A DNA stretch of 64,000 bases from CAIYUC01 sp963682005 (GTDB lineage: Bacteria > Bacteroidota > Bacteroidia > Bacteroidales > FEN-979), in NCBI GenBank assembly GCA_963682005.1, contig OY820914.1, forward strand, positions 1 to 64,000. Direction: 5' to 3'. A model generated the notes under the pieces. That model was not told the DNA's origin, made no database searches, and saw only the letters and a list, made by a program, of their open reading frames with translations. A program made the position numbers and the translations under genes. The number at the start of each line of letters is the position of its first letter. Position 1 is the first letter of the stretch. Positions 61,101-64,000 of this stretch are shown here, piece by piece.

Positions 61101-64000
61101 GTTGCTTCATGGATGATGCAATCCCTGATCTTTAAACTGCCACCGGAAACCAGGATGGTGGGTGCATCTGTTGAGTTGAAGAAAGTTATGCCATTCTCAA
61201 TGATCAGATCCCCCTCGCTTACCGTCAGTGCGGGGGAAGCTCCCATCAGCACGGATTGCCCGGGTATCCCCGTACCGATAATATGAATGGATTTCCCGTC
61301 GATATTGTAGACGGTTCCATTCACGGTTCCTTCCGCTACGTATAGGGTCTGGCCGTCCTCAGCATCAGATAACGCCGTGGTGAGCCCGTTCGAACCATAT
61401 TGCTCGGCTGTACTGGTATTCATGATTGCCATTCCTGAATTAAGCGGCGGACATGCACTTGACATATTGGCGTCGCACCACCAGGGAATAAATGTAACAT
61501 TTGAACTGACCACATTTCCTGTGGCCGTGGGATACAAAACAGGGTCTTTCGGACCATTGCCTCCCCAATAATTGCCGGCTGCATCGGCAGTTCCCGCATA
61601 CACACTGAGTCCGCCGCTGCAAACGCCATATTTTGGATTGGTACAGGCCGTCCCCGAAGGATCGTTTCCCGTGATTGCATTATTATGAAGCACAAAGGTT
61701 GCACCGGTTTCGCCGGCTTCAATGCCGAAGTCGTTGCCGTTGACCCGGTTTTCGTTGAACTCAAGGGTCTGGGCATTAGCTGCCACCCCTCCTGAATGAT
61801 TGTCATGAATATAATTCTTATTGATCTTTGCACCTATTGCACCGCCATCGATCACGATAGCAGCATACCCGTTCACGTCGTAGATCTCATTTCCGTCGAT
61901 ATCGGCATTTATCGCTGCCGTATTGACCTGGATCCCCCGTTCACCGATATCATGGATCACATTCCCGTGGATCGTAAGTCCTGTACCACTTGACTGGACG
62001 AAAATCCCATGATTGCTCTCCGGCACTCCGGAAATTAGGTTGTGTTCGATGATTGCAAGTCCGCTGTAACTGCCAACATTTATCCCGGCAAATACCGAGC
62101 CTGTGATCGTATTGCCCGTAATGTTTACATTGACCGGTCCAAAGAATTCGATCGGACGGACTGTGTTTGTCAGGCTATTTCCCGAAATGACCAGGTTCCC
62201 GTTATTGTAGGCACAAATGCCGCCAAAATCCTGGCCGGAAATGGTGTTGTCGGAAATGGTTGTTGTGCCCGTGATACCCGGAGGGCCGTCGAACTGCACG
62301 GCACGCCTGCCGCCGCTGATGGTATTGTACCGGATCGTATTGCTGCCTGTTCCTACATCAGCCTGCATGTATATTGCATACAGGTTGCCCTGACCGGCCG
62401 TGGCCATGGTGATTGCGTTCCCGACATCCTCGGTGGCTCCGCCGATCATATTGTCCGAAGAACCGTTGGCGATGCCTATGGCAACGTCCTCACTGCCACC
62501 GGCTGTGCCGCTGATCGTATTTCCTGAAACCGTACATTCATATGCATCATCGAGGCTGATGGCGCGGCTGATATTGTCTGTAAGTGTATTTTCTGAGACC
62601 AGTGCACCGTTTGTTTGAGCAACATCTATCCCATAATAGTTGCCATTTACGATGTTGTTGCTGATTGTCATGGCACCATTTGACCAGACTGCAATCCCTA
62701 CACCAGCCCAGGGGGCTGATCGGGTTTGCCCGGTTACTGTGTTTCCAGAAATGATCGCAGAAGCACCATCCCCGACATTAATGCCATTCAGACATGTGGA
62801 CGAACCTGTCACGATATTCCCGCTGATCGTCACATCAGGATCAGCTTGTATACCGGCGTCGCCTCTGATATTCAGGCCATCTCTTGTATAGTCGCTGATT
62901 TCATTGTCATTTATTGTAAGCAGGGCATCGCCAAAAACTTCCAGACCCCAGCTTTCGTAATCGGGGGTTGCTGCAAAATCATGGATCGTACAGGAATGCA
63001 AACCGGCCATTGATCCTCCCGAATTTTTTATATCACGGAAGAAGACACCGTCGAACCGTGCGGTTCCGGCCATTTTATTTTTCAGGGCTGCATCAACAGT
63101 GAAGCCCTGGATGCGGACATCAACCGGGTTTCCCGGAGCATAAGCCGCCACAATGTAGTCGTGGATCACCGAAGCATGGGTCACCGAGTGTGTCCTGGTC
63201 AACGGAGCAAGGATGGTGGTGGTTGATTCACCGGCCCCGATCAGATCGAGGGACCTAGTGATCGTTACCTGTTCGGTATAGTTACCGGCAGCCACCAAGA
63301 CTGTTCCCCCTGCAAATACGGCATCAACGCCCGCCTGGATGGTTTTTTTAGCTGCTTCCGGCAATATTCCTTCGTTCGCATCATTGCCGGTCACATCATT
63401 CACATATATCGTGGTATGATCCGTTGACATCCATGGGATGTAGTTGACATTTACAGTGACTTTATCACCCAGTCCGCTGCATGCCGGTTGGCTGGCCGGC
63501 GGACAGGGTCCGTCGGAATTGCCCCACCAGTTCCCTGTCGCATCCATGGATGAACTCAGGGTCGTTGCATCGACCCCTGTGGTGTTGCCGGAAATGGAGT
63601 TCTCATGAGCGATCACGGTAAGAGGTTGTGTCGAAGGCAATACCTTCTCCACTTGGATCCCTTTGACAAACCCGCTGATCGCATTGTTATTCCTTAAATA
63701 TGCATAGGATTCGTTCTTATCGGATCCATTGAACAGGTAAAGATTTGATATGTAAATGCCTGTCCCGTCTCCTGATGCGGAACAGGTGCTTGCTGTCCCT
63801 GTAATCGTGTTGCCTTCAATGAACATAGGCTTTGCAAGAGTTCCTGAACCGAACACCATGATGCCCATGCCGTATCCCGAGGAGTTTATATGATTCCCCC
63901 TGGCGACAAATCCATTGGCATATGACCAGCCCAGGAGCATTCCGACAGCCTGCAAGCCTCCGTTGACCGACCCTGAAGCACCGGAGGTGAGGGTGATCGT
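55109..64000 (-). CDS. T9SS cargo D: giant beta-helix and repeat protein (start beyond window)
   Basis: The frame is open through the right edge, so the N terminus is missing; at least 2963 codons are present. N- to C-terminal: right-handed beta-helix repeats (64000 to about 61450; ISGNTI/TVSGNTITG-like rungs), a further segment with EYNDWGSANGPA, a cohesin-like domain (about 60840-60420), Ig-like domains, a second beta-helix (about 59750-58530), a PKD/Ig-like array including four 258-base repeats (56906-57937), and the shared block: prealbumin-like domain, dockerin-like motifs (DGSINTTDAAQ, FINSTDALRIQ, GDFNRSFNP), cohesin-like domain (about 55800-55430) and sorting domain (NFPNPFSS). The TTG at 63955 is a Leu codon, not a start. 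No catalytic motif is recognised. Confidence 0.92.
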   Translation of the reverse strand, partial: TITLTSGASGSVNGGLQAVGMLLGWSYANGFVARGNHINSSGYGMGIMVFGSGTLAKPMFIEGNTITGTASTCSASGDGTGIYISNLYLFNGSDKNESYAYLRNNNAISGFVKGIQVEKVLPSTQPLTVIAHENSISGNTTGVDATTLSSSMDATGNWWGNSDGPCPPASQPACSGLGDKVTVNVNYIPWMSTDHTTIYVNDVTGNDANEGILPEAAKKTIQAGVDAVFAGGTVLVAAGNYTEQVTITRSLDLIGAGESTTTILAPLTRTHSVTHASVIHDYIVAAYAPGNPVDVRIQGFTVDAALKNKMAGTARFDGVFFRDIKNSGGSMAGLHSCTIHDFAATPDYESWGLEVFGDALLTINDNEISDYTRDGLNIRGDAGIQADPDVTISGNIVTGSSTCLNGINVGDGASAIISGNTVTGQTRSAPWAGVGIAVWSNGAMTISNNIVNGNYYGIDVAQTNGALVSENTLTDNISRAISLDDAYECTVSGNTISGTAGGSEDVAIGIANGSSDNMIGGATEDVGNAITMATAGQGNLYAIYMQADVGTGSNTIRYNTISGGRRAVQFDGPPGITGTTTISDNTISGQDFGGICAYNNGNLVISGNSLTNTVRPIEFFGPVNVNITGNTITGSVFAGINVGSYSGLAIIEHNLISGVPESNHGIFVQSSGTGLTIHGNVIHDIGERGIQVNTAAINADIDGNEIYDVNGYAAIVIDGGAIGAKINKNYIHDNHSGGVAANAQTLEFNENRVNGNDFGIEAGETGATFVLHNNAITGNDPSGTACTNPKYGVCSGGLSVYAGTADAAGNYWGGNGPKDPVLYPTATGNVVSSNVTFIPWWCDANMSSACPPLNSGMAIMNTSTAEQYGSNGLTTALSDAEDGQTLYVAEGTVNGTVYNIDGKSIHIIGTGIPGQSVLMGASPALTVSEGDLIIENGITFFNSTDAPTILVSGGSLKIRDCIIHEATNYVQSCLRVTGGVVDAGTSGDHGKNQFLVHGTGYAIDNRQDVALPAEYNDWGSANGPAIESNTGGDGGAIIGTGKDVVDYDPWGGGPITTAAAVNICEGITTVDIPVTVTRFNEIGSFSLKFAYTPGELNTPSIVAGSIPAAIVSWGTFSVNTAVSGTIVVSAFGPLPTDGVTLENGTTLFTLRFSVGTITTPALVSFVENSQGTTCEYTGVAPDYPPFGDMPTATNYINGSVTEHALPTITTEGIASSLCYSESDRATTLEYDATANSPVSFSIDWNSNANTAGLEDQGITSFAFASGGGTLTGIAITSSLAADIYYGTMTLTNASGCTCTQAISVTVVDDPSLSQPDDRDLCQGGSSITLTTEPTGGTGTFSFQWQYSATGTGSWSNILDNMPAYFSYTNSTTASLTISAGDQATTGNYFFRCILSSDPATGGCSATTAAVKVTVKEAVFLDSENQKSLTWSEALSLASSFPEVSVIYQLHDYTLDGGVYIAQEITLDLQGHLFDGGFSNVIGAGKSFSLTSSIPGGVFDSHIGFGDFTSLLSILNGQVTLGSSFELEDYGSSGTLAIGDGTSSVSMSINPDDARFHGKISRIKVSSWSLVNLSAAVATYPPDIEIGDGGKVVLSSSISSYDNTFISMTQMSASAAEIQVGASTGDQVELSGNFDYYYGKVSIYNGCRLFLNTHDFASNNSKFTTGGFLSSSMTTLVPITESVLTGYDMDGNTIELGEYGLLDLTYRSGDLTLQHGLHLSDYNSSYAPRVKFLVNMTHTNKIICSKFYTDENFDGAIDVSKNLILDFNNMTPSIGSHSFTLATITDPFADLAIDGTPVLTNAADWKNPEILIEPHGGYLDLVLYADYEPCVNPTDGGLIGTAQENCGAFNPEAFTNEEPPSGENGTIEYEWQSSTDNFATTPSEIGSSNSATYDPGSISESTCYRRLARVTCMSDWTGAAVSNVIKMTVKALPTTAVAGDDQDKCNTFVATLAGNDPSAGTGLWSVVTKPSGSSVLFSDEDAYNSTATVDAYGAYTFKWTITNVDCSSDDNVTINYYEQVTMADAGAASADATCDSKSYELSGNTAVVGTGTWTCSPSTNVTFVDANDPETIVTVPDWGEYTLTWTIVNGTCSSDDDIVVTFYQQVTTADAGAASADATCNSKSYVLDGNTATVGTGTWTCSPSTDVAYVDANDPETTVTVPDWGEYTLTWTIVNGTCSSDDDIVVTFYQQVTTADAGAASADATCNSKSYVLDGNTATVGTGTWSCSPSTNVTYVDVNDPETTVTVPDWGEYTLTWTIVNGTCSSDDNIVVTFYQQVTTADAGAASADATCDSKSYELSGNTAVVGTGTWTCSPSTNVTFVDANDPETTVTVPDWGEYTLTWTIVNGTCSSDDDIVVTFYQQVTTAAAGDNQNKCNTWEATLAANNPTVGTGAWSVVSKPALSTVTFGSATVYNTTATVDVYGAYTLKWTITNGACTSNDDVTINYYEQVTNANAGSDQSKCNISTFTLDGNAALVGQGTWTIQSGPGSISSLHSEASEVTGVTAGSSTVLRWTIVNGSCSSYDEVTLTNNALQSISGLFHYYNLANTLLTGTAITVNLYLTSDVDHLNLLGTTHPNGSGFYEFTALCPGLSYDIVATSTASADGSINTTDAAQVNYWFVGSYPIEKVRFYAGDVVAGEYGYNNFINSTDALRIQRNFVFGDGFDRPSWTFWKSGTMISSNPDPIVNGELFPSVTITAGSNTTANMYGLCTGDFNRSFNPISGKSESSTLELISSGTRQAGSNQAIELPIRLVNSGSIGAISMILDIPSDLVTVSDITVNGGGGQLDWSIKGNELRIGWQSMNPLELAAASTLLTLHLQTTDAFVKGSSVRLTLASSPLNELADDLYNVVDNAVLAADVLEAGALGTEEPAVVNKLTLSNFPNPFSSMTVIRYTLPGDGKVNLEIRDLVGKTVKVLVNETQAAGDHSFRFDAAGLSPGVYTATIRFSNNTDKQVGTIKMINNR
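56906..57937 (-). repeat. Four 258-bp in-frame tandem repeats in cargo D
   Basis: Four units of exactly 258 bases (86 codons) follow one another; the shared GTAGAATGTTACAACAATG occurs at 56921, 57179, 57437 and 57695. Each encodes a PKD/Ig-like domain starting ADAGAASADATC. The first and fourth units are nearly identical at the protein level, the two central ones share a CNSKSYVLDGNTATV variant. Similar but diverged 87-residue units flank the array on both sides. Confidence 0.96.

Noticed and set aside
63953..63955. TTG as start of cargo D
   Set aside because: The frame stays open to the window edge with the same type of sequence (TITLTSGASGSVNGG), no signal peptide follows the TTG, so the gene starts beyond the window.
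45016..64000. Several plus-strand open frames of 60-160 codons inside the cargo genes
   Set aside because: They lie opposite long, well-conserved minus-strand genes, have no recognisable motifs and arise from the Thr/Gly/Ser-rich codon pattern.
1..64000. tRNA, rRNA, insertion sequences or phage genes
   Set aside because: I looked for T-loop motifs, transposase/integrase motifs and rRNA segments and found none that can be supported.

Overview
The window is a 64 kb piece of a Bacteroidota chromosome, most likely Bacteroidales or a close anaerobic relative. The signs are a type IX secretion (T9SS) core operon (porP, gldK-gldL-gldM-gldN) with a distant porW, secreted proteins ending in T9SS type A sorting domains, the gene order sigma54 activator - lptE - TPR-like protein - secG - groES - groEL, start codons without Shine-Dalgarno sites, and several Bacteroidota -7 boxes (TAnnTTTG). 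Base composition looks close to 45-50% GC. A butyrate/acyl-phosphate cassette (ptb, permease, buk) and tryptophanase point to amino-acid fermentation. I saw no tRNA, rRNA, transposase, integrase or CRISPR array.

Layout. 1-14 kb (minus): the 5' end of adenine deaminase (cut by the window edge), rlmN, a small secreted protein, groEL/groES, secG, a TPR-like protein, lptE, a sigma54 activator, an unusually long nucleotide-sugar dehydrogenase, pheT and recG. 13.7-20 kb (minus): the T9SS operon. 20-31.8 kb: yitT-like (+), then a minus operon of M23 peptidase, dxr and rseP, then plus-strand porW, bactofilin, atpZ, a 4-TM protein, a PTPS-family protein, folE, a Bax-inhibitor-1 protein and fabD. 31.8-36.8 kb (minus): a surface-sugar cluster wbpE-wbpD-wbpB-galE-rmlB for 2,3-diamino-uronic acid, UDP-galactose and dTDP-4-keto-6-deoxyglucose donors. 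37-41.5 kb (minus): elbB and ptb-permease-buk. 41.7-44.8 kb (+): tnaA, a GAF methionine sulfoxide reductase, mntP and queD. 45-64 kb (minus): four consecutive giant secreted proteins, the last running off the window.

Two things stand out. First, the four giants carry the same C-terminal block: a prealbumin-like domain, dockerin-like calcium-loop motifs, a cohesin-like beta domain and a T9SS signal. Three of them have a second cohesin-like domain earlier. This suggests a family of surface or matrix proteins exported by the T9SS machinery encoded in the same window, possibly interacting through cohesin/dockerin-type contacts. Second, many intergenic spaces hold 7-bp or 8-bp tandem repeats that begin just after a stop codon. 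At four loci the 7-mer families occur in the same order and in the sense orientation of the gene they follow. One 8-mer array lies against the predicted promoter of the wbp sugar operon.

No gene-free stretch exceeds 300 bases. The longest is 36801-37099, which holds that promoter and two repeat arrays.
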